DNA of 64,000 nucleotides from Antrihabitans stalagmiti (lineage in GTDB: Bacteria > Actinomycetota > Actinomycetes > Mycobacteriales > Mycobacteriaceae). The notes beneath the pieces are model-generated. The model saw only the letters and a list, made by a program, of their open reading frames with translations, was not told the origin of the DNA and did no database searches. The stretch lies in the NCBI RefSeq assembly GCF_016482825.1, contig NZ_JAEMNV010000013.1, forward strand, positions 1-64,000, in the 5' to 3' direction. Numbering within the stretch: position 1 is the first letter of the stretch; each line of letters begins with the position of its first letter. A program made the translations under genes and the position numbers. Below are positions 15,852 to 24,564 of the stretch, one piece after another.

Positions 15852-16619
15852 ATGGCCGACTGGGATGGTGCGGGGTACGCGCACATCAGCTCGCTGCAAC
15901 GCACGATGGCGGAGTATTCACTTGCAGCAGTGCAGGTTCGAGGTGACGAACGTGTTCTCGACGTCGGCTGCGGCGACGGCTTCGTCACACGGTCGATCGC
16001 TGCACGACTACCGCACGGATCCGTGCTCGGCGTCGACCCGTCGCCTCGGATGATCGCAACCGCACAACTGGCGCAAGAACCGACAAATGTCGGGTTCGAG
16101 GTTGCCGACGTGACGTCGATGACGTTCGACGACGAGTTCGACGTCGTCGTCTCGTTCAACGCCCTGCACTGGGTACGCGCGCAAACGGCGGCGTACGGCA
16201 ACATCGCGCGCGCCCTGCGGGCCGGCGGTCGTGTACTGGTCCAATTCGTCTGCGCCAGCGAACGTCCCAGTGTCGAGCAGGTCGCCATGGACGTCGCTGC
16301 AGACCAGCGCTGGGCGGGCGCATTCACCGACTTCGTCCCGCCGTTCGTTCATGTAGAGGTCGACGAATTCACAGCAACGGTGACGGCCGCCGGGCTCGAC
16401 GTCGTCGACGTCACCGTTGCCGACCGGGAATGGGACTTCGGGTCCCGCGACGCGTTTGTGGGCTGGTGCACTGTCGGCTTCGCCGACTGGACGGCACGAC
16501 TCGACCCCGCCGATGTTCCAGCCTTCGTCGACGCTGTCGTCGACCGCTACGAGGCGGTTGTCGGCCGACCAGGTTTGTTCCGCTTTCTGCAGCTTCGTGC
16601 GGAGTTGTCGGTCGTATGA
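15852..16619 (+). CDS. class I SAM-dependent methyltransferase
   Basis: 255 residues. Motif I is VLDVGCGDGFVTRSIA (about 37-52), followed by VLGVDPSPRMIATA and the motif-IV region FDVVVSFNALHWV, the last being typical of trans-aconitate-methyltransferase-like enzymes. The substrate is unknown. ATG 15852 gives the canonical N-terminus; upstream extension would run through repeat copy B. The stop overlaps the next gene by 4 nt (ATGA), so it is translationally coupled to the quinone-oxidoreductase-like gene. Confidence 0.87.
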   Translation: MADWDGAGYAHISSLQRTMAEYSLAAVQVRGDERVLDVGCGDGFVTRSIAARLPHGSVLGVDPSPRMIATAQLAQEPTNVGFEVADVTSMTFDDEFDVVVSFNALHWVRAQTAAYGNIARALRAGGRVLVQFVCASERPSVEQVAMDVAADQRWAGAFTDFVPPFVHVEVDEFTATVTAAGLDVVDVTVADREWDFGSRDAFVGWCTVGFADWTARLDPADVPAFVDAVVDRYEAVVGRPGLFRFLQLRAELSVV

Positions 16620-17602
16620 CAGACACCATGCGGGCCGTCGTCCTCGATGCACCCGGACCGCCCGAGGCGCTCCAGCTGCGCGCGTTGCCAATTCCCAAGG
16701 CTCGCCCAGGCCAGGTCCTGATCCAGGTGAAAGCGTTCGGGCTCAACCGATCCGAGCTACATACCAGGCTCGGTCTTGCCGATGGCGTCACCTTTCCAAG
16801 GGTGCTCGGCATCGAGGCGGTCGGTGTTGTCGCAGCGTCCCCCGGTGGCGAGTTCACAGTTGGCCAGCAGGTCGCAGCGATGATGGGCGGCATGGGCCGT
16901 ACATACGACGGCGGCTATGCGGAGTACACCAGTGTGCCTGCAGCCCAGGTTATTCCATTCGAGAGCGGGTTGGACTGGGCGACACTCGGCGCCGTCCCCG
17001 AAATGCTCCAGACGTCCAACGGGTCGCTCACCATCGGTCTCGACGCGCAAACGGGCCAATCGATTCTGATCCGCGGCGGCACATCGTCCGTCGGCATGAC
17101 AACCGCGATTCTCGCCAAACAGCTTGGCATGAAGGTCCTTTCGACCACCCGCAACCCGAACAAAGTCGACGCATTGAAACGCATCGGCGTCGACCACGTC
17201 ATCATCGACCACGGTGACATCGCCACCGAGGTACGCGCAATCGTCGACGGCGGCGTCGACAAAGCTCTCGAACTGATCGGCACACCGACGCTGCCGGATA
17301 CATTGCGCGCAACACGAGTCCACGGCGTGGTCTGCTTCACCGGCATGCTGTCCAACGAGTGGACGGTCGACGAGTTCTATCCCATCGACTACCTACCCCG
17401 CGGCGTCCGACTGTCCGCGTACGGCGGCGATGCCAGTGACCTGTCCGCCGAAGTCCTGCAGGGTTTTCTCGACGCCGTCGGAGCCGGTAAAGCGACAGTC
17501 CCCGTGCACCGGGTCTTCACGATCGACCAGATCCAGGAAGCCCACGCGTATATGGAATCGGGCAACGCGGCAGGCAAGTTGGTTGTGACGACCGCCGAGT
17601 AG
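16616..17602 (+). CDS. zinc-independent alcohol dehydrogenase / quinone oxidoreductase family (MDR)
   Basis: 328 residues of the medium-chain dehydrogenase/reductase fold: GroES-like N-terminal domain (LNRSELHTRLG, LGIEAVGVV) and a Rossmann domain with the NADPH loop ILIRGGTSSVGMTTAILA. The structural-zinc Cys cluster is absent, as in quinone oxidoreductases. Probably an NADPH-dependent reductase of quinones or enones. It starts at the ATGA overlap with the methyltransferase. Confidence 0.88.
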   Translation: MTDTMRAVVLDAPGPPEALQLRALPIPKARPGQVLIQVKAFGLNRSELHTRLGLADGVTFPRVLGIEAVGVVAASPGGEFTVGQQVAAMMGGMGRTYDGGYAEYTSVPAAQVIPFESGLDWATLGAVPEMLQTSNGSLTIGLDAQTGQSILIRGGTSSVGMTTAILAKQLGMKVLSTTRNPNKVDALKRIGVDHVIIDHGDIATEVRAIVDGGVDKALELIGTPTLPDTLRATRVHGVVCFTGMLSNEWTVDEFYPIDYLPRGVRLSAYGGDASDLSAEVLQGFLDAVGAGKATVPVHRVFTIDQIQEAHAYMESGNAAGKLVVTTAE

Positions 17603-17701
17603 TCGCGGTCCGGTCTCGATGACGCAGGCGCGAGCGTGTCTGCGCGACAGCGATGCCGCGCACGGGCTAGCTTCGGGGCTTCGCGTCGCCGAGGAGTCCT
17701 G

Positions 17702-18022
17702 ATGGGAATACGGATCGAAGTACGCGCCGGACCCCTTCGGTGGTCACGGCCGCTCCGGATTCCGCGTGCCCAAATCAACGCGCTGAACCTCATCGGCGCA
17801 CTGCTCTACCTCGCAACACTGGCCGGACTGTGGGTCGGGCTCGCATTGGCCGTGCTCTACGAATGGCGTTATGCGGTCGCCCTCTTCCTGGCAATCGGTG
17901 CCGTCCTGTCGGCAGGTCTCTGGGTACTCGGTCGGCGGGCATGGGCGCAGTGGGGACCGGTTCCACCACGGACACCAGCCAAGCGCCAGCGCACACATCG
18001 GATCCGTGCGACAGTTCCCTGA
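17702..18022 (+). CDS. small two-span membrane protein of unknown function
   Basis: 106 residues from ATG 17702, preceded by GAGGAG. A short N-terminal beta-like part (IRIEVRAGPLRW) is followed by two hydrophobic segments (about 31-50 and 55-77) and a basic Arg/Pro tail, so both ends should be cytoplasmic. The stop overlaps the next start by one base (TGATG), coupling it to the flavin monooxygenase. I do not recognise the family. Confidence 0.7.
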   Translation: MGIRIEVRAGPLRWSRPLRIPRAQINALNLIGALLYLATLAGLWVGLALAVLYEWRYAVALFLAIGAVLSAGLWVLGRRAWAQWGPVPPRTPAKRQRTHRIRATVP

Positions 18023-19500
18023 TGAAGGGAAGCGTCGCGGTAATCGGGGCGGGACCTGGCGGACTCGTCGCGGCGCGATGGCTGTTGTCGCAGGGATTCG
18101 AACCGACAATTTTCGAGCAGGGCCCGATGCTGGGCGGGCAATGGACGGGGCTGTCCGGCCGAAGCGGTGTGTGGCCGACCATGCATACCAACACCAGTCG
18201 CATCTTGACGGCATTCAGCGATCTCGAGAACACGGCCACCGTCTCGCATCCATCGGCCGGTGACATTCTCGACTACCTGAATCGCTACGCCGACAAATTC
18301 GACCTGGCCGCCCGAATTCGGTTGCACACCAAAGTCGACCGCCTGAGTCGTGCCGGCACGGGATGGCTCGTCGATCACTCCGGTGGCACCGAAACATTCG
18401 ATCGGGTTGTGGTGGCCAGTGGCAGATTTCACTCGCCCGCCATCCCGCCCGTGCCGGGCCTCGGGACGTTCTCCGGTTCGGAAGGAGTGTCGTCGACCTA
18501 CGACTACAAGGATCCCGGACGCTACCGCGGCAAACGAGTGCTCGTGGCGGGTTGTGCGGTCAGCGCTCTGGAGATCGCTGCCGACCTAGCTCTGCTCGGC
18601 GCCGAAGTTGTTCTCACCCAACGGCGTCAGAGATACGTGCTCCCGAAGTTTGCCGCCGGTGTTCCGTCCGACCACCGGATCTTCACGCGCTACGGCGTGC
18701 TGGCGAGCGAAATACTCGCGCCCGCGGAGATAGATCGGCAATTGAAAGAGATCGTCGTCGAGGCCGGCGGCAGCCCAGAGCAATACGGCGCGCCCGCACC
18801 CAATCCCTCGCTTTTCGCGGCAGGGGTCACCCTGAGCCAGCACTACCTTCCCCTCGTCGCAGAAGGTCGAATTGCAGTGCAGCCCTGGATGGACTCGGTC
18901 GCTGGTAGCACGGTCACCTTCGCGGGAGGTCGTTCCGCGGACTTCGACGGAATCGTGTTCGGCACCGGATTCGACCTGAACCTGCCGTTTCTGAGCGACG
19001 AGATCCGCGCGATACTCGACGTGGACGAGGTCCATCTCGACGCTGACCGCTACACCTTCCACCCCGATCTTCCCTGCCTCGCTTTTATGGGCATGTGGGA
19101 CCAGTCGGGCGGCTACTTCGTTCCACTGGAACTGCAAGCAAGATGGATCGCCTATACCTGGGGCGGGGCGGTTGCGGCCGTGAACGAAAGCGCGCAGCGG
19201 GTGGCTATCGAGACCTACCGGGCTCGACGCGGACTGTCGCAAAAAACGCGGATGAATTTGGCGGCCCTAGCTTTTGCCCGCGCCGCGGGTGTGGAGCCGC
19301 ACCTGGAGAACTGGCCGCAACTACGTCGAGCACTGCTGTTCGGCCCGCTGGCACCGAGTTGCTTCCGACTCGAAGGAACCGACGCTCTCCCCGACGCCCC
19401 GGAACGGTTCGCTCGCGAGGCCGCGGAGTTCGGTGCGATCACGTCGAACGATCTGACCGAACGAGAACAGAACTACTGGTCACTGGTCGAAAACGAGTAG
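18022..19500 (+). CDS. flavin-containing monooxygenase (FMO/BVMO-like)
   Basis: 492 residues with two dinucleotide-binding motifs: FAD site VIGAGPGGLVAARWLL (6-21) and a divergent NADPH-site Rossmann VLVAGCAVSALEIAADL. The group fingerprint FxGxxxHSxxY is present as FSGSEGVSSTY, so the conserved His is Val, while YDYKDPGRYRGKRVLV follows as usual. These enzymes use NADPH and O2 to oxygenate N, S or ketone groups. The altered fingerprint makes oxygenation versus simple oxidase/reductase activity uncertain. Translationally coupled to the small membrane protein upstream. Confidence 0.85.
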   Translation: MKGSVAVIGAGPGGLVAARWLLSQGFEPTIFEQGPMLGGQWTGLSGRSGVWPTMHTNTSRILTAFSDLENTATVSHPSAGDILDYLNRYADKFDLAARIRLHTKVDRLSRAGTGWLVDHSGGTETFDRVVVASGRFHSPAIPPVPGLGTFSGSEGVSSTYDYKDPGRYRGKRVLVAGCAVSALEIAADLALLGAEVVLTQRRQRYVLPKFAAGVPSDHRIFTRYGVLASEILAPAEIDRQLKEIVVEAGGSPEQYGAPAPNPSLFAAGVTLSQHYLPLVAEGRIAVQPWMDSVAGSTVTFAGGRSADFDGIVFGTGFDLNLPFLSDEIRAILDVDEVHLDADRYTFHPDLPCLAFMGMWDQSGGYFVPLELQARWIAYTWGGAVAAVNESAQRVAIETYRARRGLSQKTRMNLAALAFARAAGVEPHLENWPQLRRALLFGPLAPSCFRLEGTDALPDAPERFAREAAEFGAITSNDLTEREQNYWSLVENE

Positions 19501-19572
19501 CGCACTACTCGCTACATACCGCGATCTCGCTTGCAACAATTGACGGCACGATCCTCGAAGGTTGGAGGCGCC

Positions 19573-22500
19573 ATGTCGTCGAATTCACGTGGCTGGTTGT
19601 TCGCCGTTGTGTTCATCCTGCTGACACTTTCCGGAGCGGCAGGATGTTCTCGTGACAAAGAACCCTCGATCCCGACACCCGATCAGACGCCGAGTTCGAT
19701 CGGTCTGAGCGCCCCCGACATCGACGGCACTGCGGCCGAATACCTGACACTCCCAATGACTTTGACCAACAACAGCGAGTCCACGTGCGCGCTCCCCGAC
19801 ATCACGGACGGCTCGGTCCACATCCTTTCGCTCGAGCGGGACGGCACACGAATCACCCCGACCTTCGACTACGCCTTCTACGGTGACTCGTTCGATGAGA
19901 TCCTGCGCGCGTCGCTACGCACCGTTGCGCCCGGGGACAACCTCCCCGTGGAGCTTTCCGTCGTCCCGACTGGACGGCCCGACGAATCGGCACTCAGCGT
20001 CAACACCCCGATGCCGACGGGAGACGCTATCGCGGCGCGTTATCTATTGCACGGCGACGGTGACTATGCAGTTGCCCTTCAGTACACAAGCCCTACTGTG
20101 CGAGGCGCTGACCCACCCACGTGTGTCGGATCGAGTTCTGTTGTCATTGCGCACATTCGCATCGGCGGCGAGAGCGGGGGTGTCGGCTGGCTCCCGGTTG
20201 GTGTGGGAATCGCACTCGGCGCTGTCGTCCTCGCGGTTGTCTTTGTCGCCGTGGATATTTCGAAGTGGATCCCCCGGCGCACACTCAGGTTCGTCGGCAC
20301 AGTCGCTGCCACCGTCGCTGTTATCGCTGGTGTGGGGGTTCGCTCCGCCGTCGCAGACGTGGAAATCGCCGCGCCCGTGTCCCAGTTCGACAAGTTTCAA
20401 CAGGAGTACACGAAATGCGTCGACCATTTCCGCACGCCGGGAAACGATCCCGCATCCGTTCTCGAAGCAATCGAACGCGACGGTGTCCTGGTTTTGGTCA
20501 AGAAGTCGAAAGTCAATAACGCGACGAACCATCCAGGCATCGACATCCAAGTGGATTGGAACCCTGATCAGACAGCACCTCTGTCCGGCGGTATTCCGTC
20601 GGAAAAATGCGCTGAGCTGTACCACGAACTTGTCCACGCCAGCGACTATGCCCGTGGTTCCGGTGGCGAATCGTTCTGCGGCGACACCGGGGTTCGCATC
20701 CTGGAGGTGCGCGGCACCCGGGCCGAAAACGATTACCGCGCAGCCCAAAAGCCGCCGCTTCCGCTGCGGCAAACGCACGGCGAGAAAGACGCTGCGGGCA
20801 ATTTTATCCCCCTACCGACCCTCGCCGACTGCGACAACGACATGCAGAAGAAGGCGCGCGAGGCAGGCAAATGCAAAGGAGTCCCGCCCGGTGGGTGCAG
20901 CGACAACGATGCCAATCCGCTGCCCGGTGAAGATACCGGCGCTGGCGGCTCCGGCAATTCGAGCGGGCCCGGCGGAACACCTTCCGGTGGTGGTGGAGCA
21001 CCTGGTGGTGGCGGACCTCCTGGTGGCGGTGCACCTCCTGGTGGCGGCGCATCTCCCCCCGGCGCAGGTGCGCCTCCTGGTGGATCCGGCGGAGCGCCAG
21101 GCGATTCCGGCGACAGCTCGAGCGACAGTGCCGGCGGACCTGGCCTACCCAACAGTGACGGCGACCGAACGCCGCCGAGCGACAGCAACAGCGTCAACGA
21201 CAGCGCAGGCGGGCCGGGCCGACCGTCCGGTGGTGCATTCGGTGAACCCCATCTTCTGACCTTCGACGGCTACGGGTACGACTTCCAAGCCGCCGGCGAG
21301 TTCGTGCTGTCGAAGACGGACGCGGTCGAGGTGCAGGTGCGGTTCTCGCCGCGCTACGCATCGACGACGGTGTCGGTTGCAACGGCCGTCGCGGTGCGGT
21401 TCGGAGCCGAGACAATCGAATTCGCGTTGGACAACAAGAATGGCATCGCAGTCCGTCGCAACGGCGAACCGACAACGTGGCAGAACGGTACCGCCGACCT
21501 GACCGACGGCGCGACGGTGCAACGCGGACGGTTGATGTACAGCCCCCCGTATGCCATGGATGGCTACACCGTCCGTGCGCCGGGAAAATTTGCGCTATGG
21601 GTCGACACGTACGGACCGTCCTTGTCGGTATACGTCGGACTTGCTGCAGAACAACAAGACTCGGTCGGATTGCTCGGCACACGCGACGGCACGAAGGGCA
21701 ACGACCTGGTTGCGAGCGACGGGTCGTCGATCGAGTCTCCAGCAGGCGGAGCACCGGAATTCGACGCCGTCTACGGCGACTACGCCGACAGTTGGCGGAT
21801 CACCGACGACACCTCACTGTTCACCTACGCAGACGGTCAGAACACGAAGACGTTCACCGACAAAGACTTTCCCGAGCATCCGGCCGTGTTGACCGATTAC
21901 ACGGAGGACCGGAGAGCCAATGCGAAGGCGGTGTGCACAGGCCTCGGCATTCGGGATCGGTTTGCGAACGAAGCCTGCGCCCTGGATCTGTTGGTCACGG
22001 GCCAACCCGCGATCGCGCTGGCCGCCACCGAGACAGAAGCTGTCATCGTCAACGCTGGGCAAGCGAGCGGCACGTCGGTCGCTGAAGGGACACTGTCGGT
22101 CGACAAGCCCGGCGCCGAAGCAATATTGACGTTCGACGGCAAGGTAGGCCAGAAGATCTTCGTCGATGCCTCGTCTGATCTGCCCGAGCAATGTGGTGTG
22201 CTGAAACTGAGGGATCCCGGCGGTACCCAGATCAACAGCGGCTGCATCATTGCCGGCAAAGGCTCGATCGATGTCACCGAATTGCCTGTCGCAGGCCAGT
22301 ATTCGATCGTTGTCAGCCCTGCCGCCGGCGCGACTGGGAAGACGCAGATCAAGGTCATCACGGCCCTCGACCAGAATGCGCAATTCTCGATAGACGGAGC
22401 AGCAGCGACGGCATCCGTCAGCCGAGCCGGTGCGATCGCAGAAGTTGCCTTCGACGCACGTGCCGGGCAAAAGGTTTTCGTAGATGTACCGAACTCCGAT

Positions 22501-23328
22501 CTGGCGGATCAGTGTGGCGTCATCAGCCTGCGTGGCCCCGACGGCAACGCTCTAGCTAGTGGTTGCATCATTTCGGGAACAGGATTCATCGACGCGACGC
22601 GCCTGCCCACCGACGGCCGCTACAGCGTCGTCGTCGATCCGGAGGACGCTCGAACAGGTTCCGCCACAATCGAAGTCACAAGCGCGATCGACTCGACATC
22701 GCCGATCTCTGTCGATGGCAATTCAGCGACCGTAAAGATCGGCCAACCCGGCGCCGTCGCCACACTGACCTTCGACGGGAAGCCCGGGCAGAAGGTGTTC
22801 ATCGACGTTCCGCAGTCGAATCTCGCCGACCAGTGCGGCGTTGCATCTCTGCGGGGTCCGGACGGAAACTCGCTGAGCAACGGCTGCATCATCGGTGGGA
22901 ATGGATTCATCGACGGCACAACACTTCCGGCCGGCGGACGCTACACGATCGTCATCGACCCGGAGGTCCGCAATGTTGGCAACGCGGCGGTGAAGCTGAC
23001 CAGCGCCACCGACCAGAATGCACCGTTGTCCATCGGTAGCGAGGCGACATCGAGGATCGGTCAAGCAGGTGCGGTGTCGACCTTCACATTCACCGGCTCG
23101 GCAGGTCAGCGCGTCGCTGTCGAAGCGAAAAACTCCGATCTACCGGATCAATGCGAGGTTCTGATTCTCCGCGGACCGGACGGCAGCCGCCTCGCGGGCG
23201 GATGCATCATCAACGGAGAAGGCGCAATCGACACGACAGCCTTGCCAACGTCCGGGCCATACACACTGGTCATCGATCCGACGCGGGATGGCCTCGGGAC
23301 AAGCACAATTCGGCTCGTCGGTCGGTAG
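19573..23328 (+). CDS. large surface protein: metallopeptidase-like domain, vWD domain and four Cys-paired repeats
   Basis: 1251 residues. In order: signal peptide with lipobox-like LSGAAGC (C25); an extracytoplasmic domain to about 200; a membrane span (about 203-227); a basic loop (SKWIPRRT); a second span (about 240-260) ending in a signal-peptidase-like AVA; a domain with HELVH (351-355) then E378 and AEN (384-386), resembling M91/NleD-type zinc peptidases; a Gly/Pro/Ser linker (about 455-556); a von Willebrand type D domain (GEPHLLTFDGYGYDF at 557 to about 740, with GLLGTRDGTKGNDL); and four repeats of 104-109 residues to the C-terminus. The positive-inside rule puts the peptidase, vWD and repeats outside the membrane. 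GGAGG precedes ATG 19573. Domain names are my reading of motifs. The role could be adhesion, processing or a contact-dependent effector. No immunity gene is evident. Confidence 0.85.
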   Translation: MSSNSRGWLFAVVFILLTLSGAAGCSRDKEPSIPTPDQTPSSIGLSAPDIDGTAAEYLTLPMTLTNNSESTCALPDITDGSVHILSLERDGTRITPTFDYAFYGDSFDEILRASLRTVAPGDNLPVELSVVPTGRPDESALSVNTPMPTGDAIAARYLLHGDGDYAVALQYTSPTVRGADPPTCVGSSSVVIAHIRIGGESGGVGWLPVGVGIALGAVVLAVVFVAVDISKWIPRRTLRFVGTVAATVAVIAGVGVRSAVADVEIAAPVSQFDKFQQEYTKCVDHFRTPGNDPASVLEAIERDGVLVLVKKSKVNNATNHPGIDIQVDWNPDQTAPLSGGIPSEKCAELYHELVHASDYARGSGGESFCGDTGVRILEVRGTRAENDYRAAQKPPLPLRQTHGEKDAAGNFIPLPTLADCDNDMQKKAREAGKCKGVPPGGCSDNDANPLPGEDTGAGGSGNSSGPGGTPSGGGGAPGGGGPPGGGAPPGGGASPPGAGAPPGGSGGAPGDSGDSSSDSAGGPGLPNSDGDRTPPSDSNSVNDSAGGPGRPSGGAFGEPHLLTFDGYGYDFQAAGEFVLSKTDAVEVQVRFSPRYASTTVSVATAVAVRFGAETIEFALDNKNGIAVRRNGEPTTWQNGTADLTDGATVQRGRLMYSPPYAMDGYTVRAPGKFALWVDTYGPSLSVYVGLAAEQQDSVGLLGTRDGTKGNDLVASDGSSIESPAGGAPEFDAVYGDYADSWRITDDTSLFTYADGQNTKTFTDKDFPEHPAVLTDYTEDRRANAKAVCTGLGIRDRFANEACALDLLVTGQPAIALAATETEAVIVNAGQASGTSVAEGTLSVDKPGAEAILTFDGKVGQKIFVDASSDLPEQCGVLKLRDPGGTQINSGCIIAGKGSIDVTELPVAGQYSIVVSPAAGATGKTQIKVITALDQNAQFSIDGAAATASVSRAGAIAEVAFDARAGQKVFVDVPNSDLADQCGVISLRGPDGNALASGCIISGTGFIDATRLPTDGRYSVVVDPEDARTGSATIEVTSAIDSTSPISVDGNSATVKIGQPGAVATLTFDGKPGQKVFIDVPQSNLADQCGVASLRGPDGNSLSNGCIIGGNGFIDGTTLPAGGRYTIVIDPEVRNVGNAAVKLTSATDQNAPLSIGSEATSRIGQAGAVSTFTFTGSAGQRVAVEAKNSDLPDQCEVLILRGPDGSRLAGGCIINGEGAIDTTALPTSGPYTLVIDPTRDGLGTSTIRLVGR
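22072..23325 (+). repeat. four tandem coding repeats of 104-109 residues
   Basis: The C-terminal third of the large surface protein repeats one unit four times. Each has a start like AxxTFDGKxGQKVFVD, then DQCGVxxLRGPDG, a second Cys exactly 16 residues after the first (GCII), then GFIDATxLPxxGRYxIVVDP. Cys pairs fall near 22195, 22513, 22840 and 23152. The layout resembles bacterial pre-peptidase C-terminal-like beta domains with an added disulfide. Nucleotide identity between copies is moderate, so the expansion is not recent. Confidence 0.8.
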
Positions 23329-24477
23329 CTACACCGTCGCGACGCCCTTGATACCGCCGAAGAATGCCTCCGATTCGATCAGGCCTTCGTCACTGGGTGC
23401 TTCGTGCGATCCGAAGACACGCTCTTCCTGTTTGCGGCGCAGGTCCATGTGCGCTTCCGCCGGAATGTCGTAGCCGTACAGCTTCTGCGCCTCGCGTGGC
23501 GTCATCGTCACCTCCGACACCGCGGGTATCCCCAACACTGCCGGCATCATGATCGGCGCAGTCCCAGGAACCAGCCACGACCAGACCGCATCGTAGAGAT
23601 GCATGTTGCTGTTCACAGCTGTCATCAGCGCACGCATCGCGGTCTGAACAACCTTGTCTTCGACAGCCGACTGCTGGATGCCGAACATTTGGCGCATGTA
23701 TTGCGGGTACGTCGAAATCGTTGCCGACGCAACGAATCGACCGATCAGGCTCATGATCGGTCCGGTGATATCGGGCAGGTCCTGCGGCATAGCCAGCTCG
23801 GGGTGCAAGATCATTCGGGTCATCGACTGGGCGAGCGCGGATGCTGCCAAACGGGGTCGCCAGGATTCGAAGAACTCGATCACAGCTTCGCGGCTGCGCG
23901 GAACATCGTCGGGGTTGATCGTCTGGCATTCCGCAGCGATGGCGCACTCCGCCCAATACTGCGTCTCTTCCTCCTCGGTCAGCTTGCCTGGACCGAAAAT
24001 CTCGTAGCAGTAGAGGATCGAATGCCACGCAGTCATGTGAATCCACAGCTGCGATTCGGGCGAGTTGGAGTCGTATCGGCTGCCCGTAACAGGGTCTATA
24101 CCGATACCCTTCGAGTGAACCTTGACGAGGATGTCGGAGGCCTTTGTCGCGCTGGCCGTTTCACCGACAGCCACCAGAGCGAAGTACCGCATCGTCCGTT
24201 CATAGCGGGTGCGGGTACGCGCTCGGACACCGCCCGACGCTTCGACGGACGCATTCAGGTTCGGGTCGAGCTGCTCGATCGTCACAGCCCGCATAAAACC
24301 CATCAGGGCCGAACTGGGGTAGGTCCACACTTTCCAGGTCATCGACCCGGGACCGAAGAAGCCGTAGTCCGCGGCTGGTTCGTACTTCTTCTTGATCAGG
24401 TCGAGGCGAACATCGCCGACCTTGCCGAGCTTGTCGATCGCGGTGAAGACGGTGTTGATGTCAAGAAGAGCAGCCAT
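23329..24477 (-). CDS. MpaB-like oxygenase (DUF2236 family)
   Basis: 382 residues. The DUF2236/MpaB pattern is visible: FFGPGSMTWKVW near the start, YDSNSPESQLWIHMTAWHSI in the middle and a helical second half. Relatives include latex-clearing protein and mycophenolic-acid-pathway MpaB; Lcp binds b-type haem and cleaves polyisoprene oxidatively, but most members are untested. ATG 24477 has AGGAG about 9 nt upstream and is preferred to 24501. The stop abuts the stop of the large surface protein with no spacer. Same strand as the SRPBCC and MFS genes upstream. Confidence 0.8.
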   Translation of the reverse strand: MAALLDINTVFTAIDKLGKVGDVRLDLIKKKYEPAADYGFFGPGSMTWKVWTYPSSALMGFMRAVTIEQLDPNLNASVEASGGVRARTRTRYERTMRYFALVAVGETASATKASDILVKVHSKGIGIDPVTGSRYDSNSPESQLWIHMTAWHSILYCYEIFGPGKLTEEEETQYWAECAIAAECQTINPDDVPRSREAVIEFFESWRPRLAASALAQSMTRMILHPELAMPQDLPDITGPIMSLIGRFVASATISTYPQYMRQMFGIQQSAVEDKVVQTAMRALMTAVNSNMHLYDAVWSWLVPGTAPIMMPAVLGIPAVSEVTMTPREAQKLYGYDIPAEAHMDLRRKQEERVFGSHEAPSDEGLIESEAFFGGIKGVATV

Positions 24478-24564
24478 GGGACGACTCCTAGGAGTGTACA
24501 AAAGGACGGCTTTGTCCTCTATTGGAGCGTACGCACCTGTCGCCGAAACGAGGGCTGAATTCGG

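Noticed and set aside
20930-21240. GGTGGTGG-type repetitive DNA, first suspected as a minisatellite or CRISPR-like array
   Set aside because: It is the Gly/Pro/Ser linker of the large surface protein, in frame, with no spacer-repeat regularity.
19573-24477. Toxin-immunity locus with the MpaB-like gene as immunity protein
   Set aside because: The MpaB-like gene is convergent, a known oxygenase family, and not of immunity-protein size or type.
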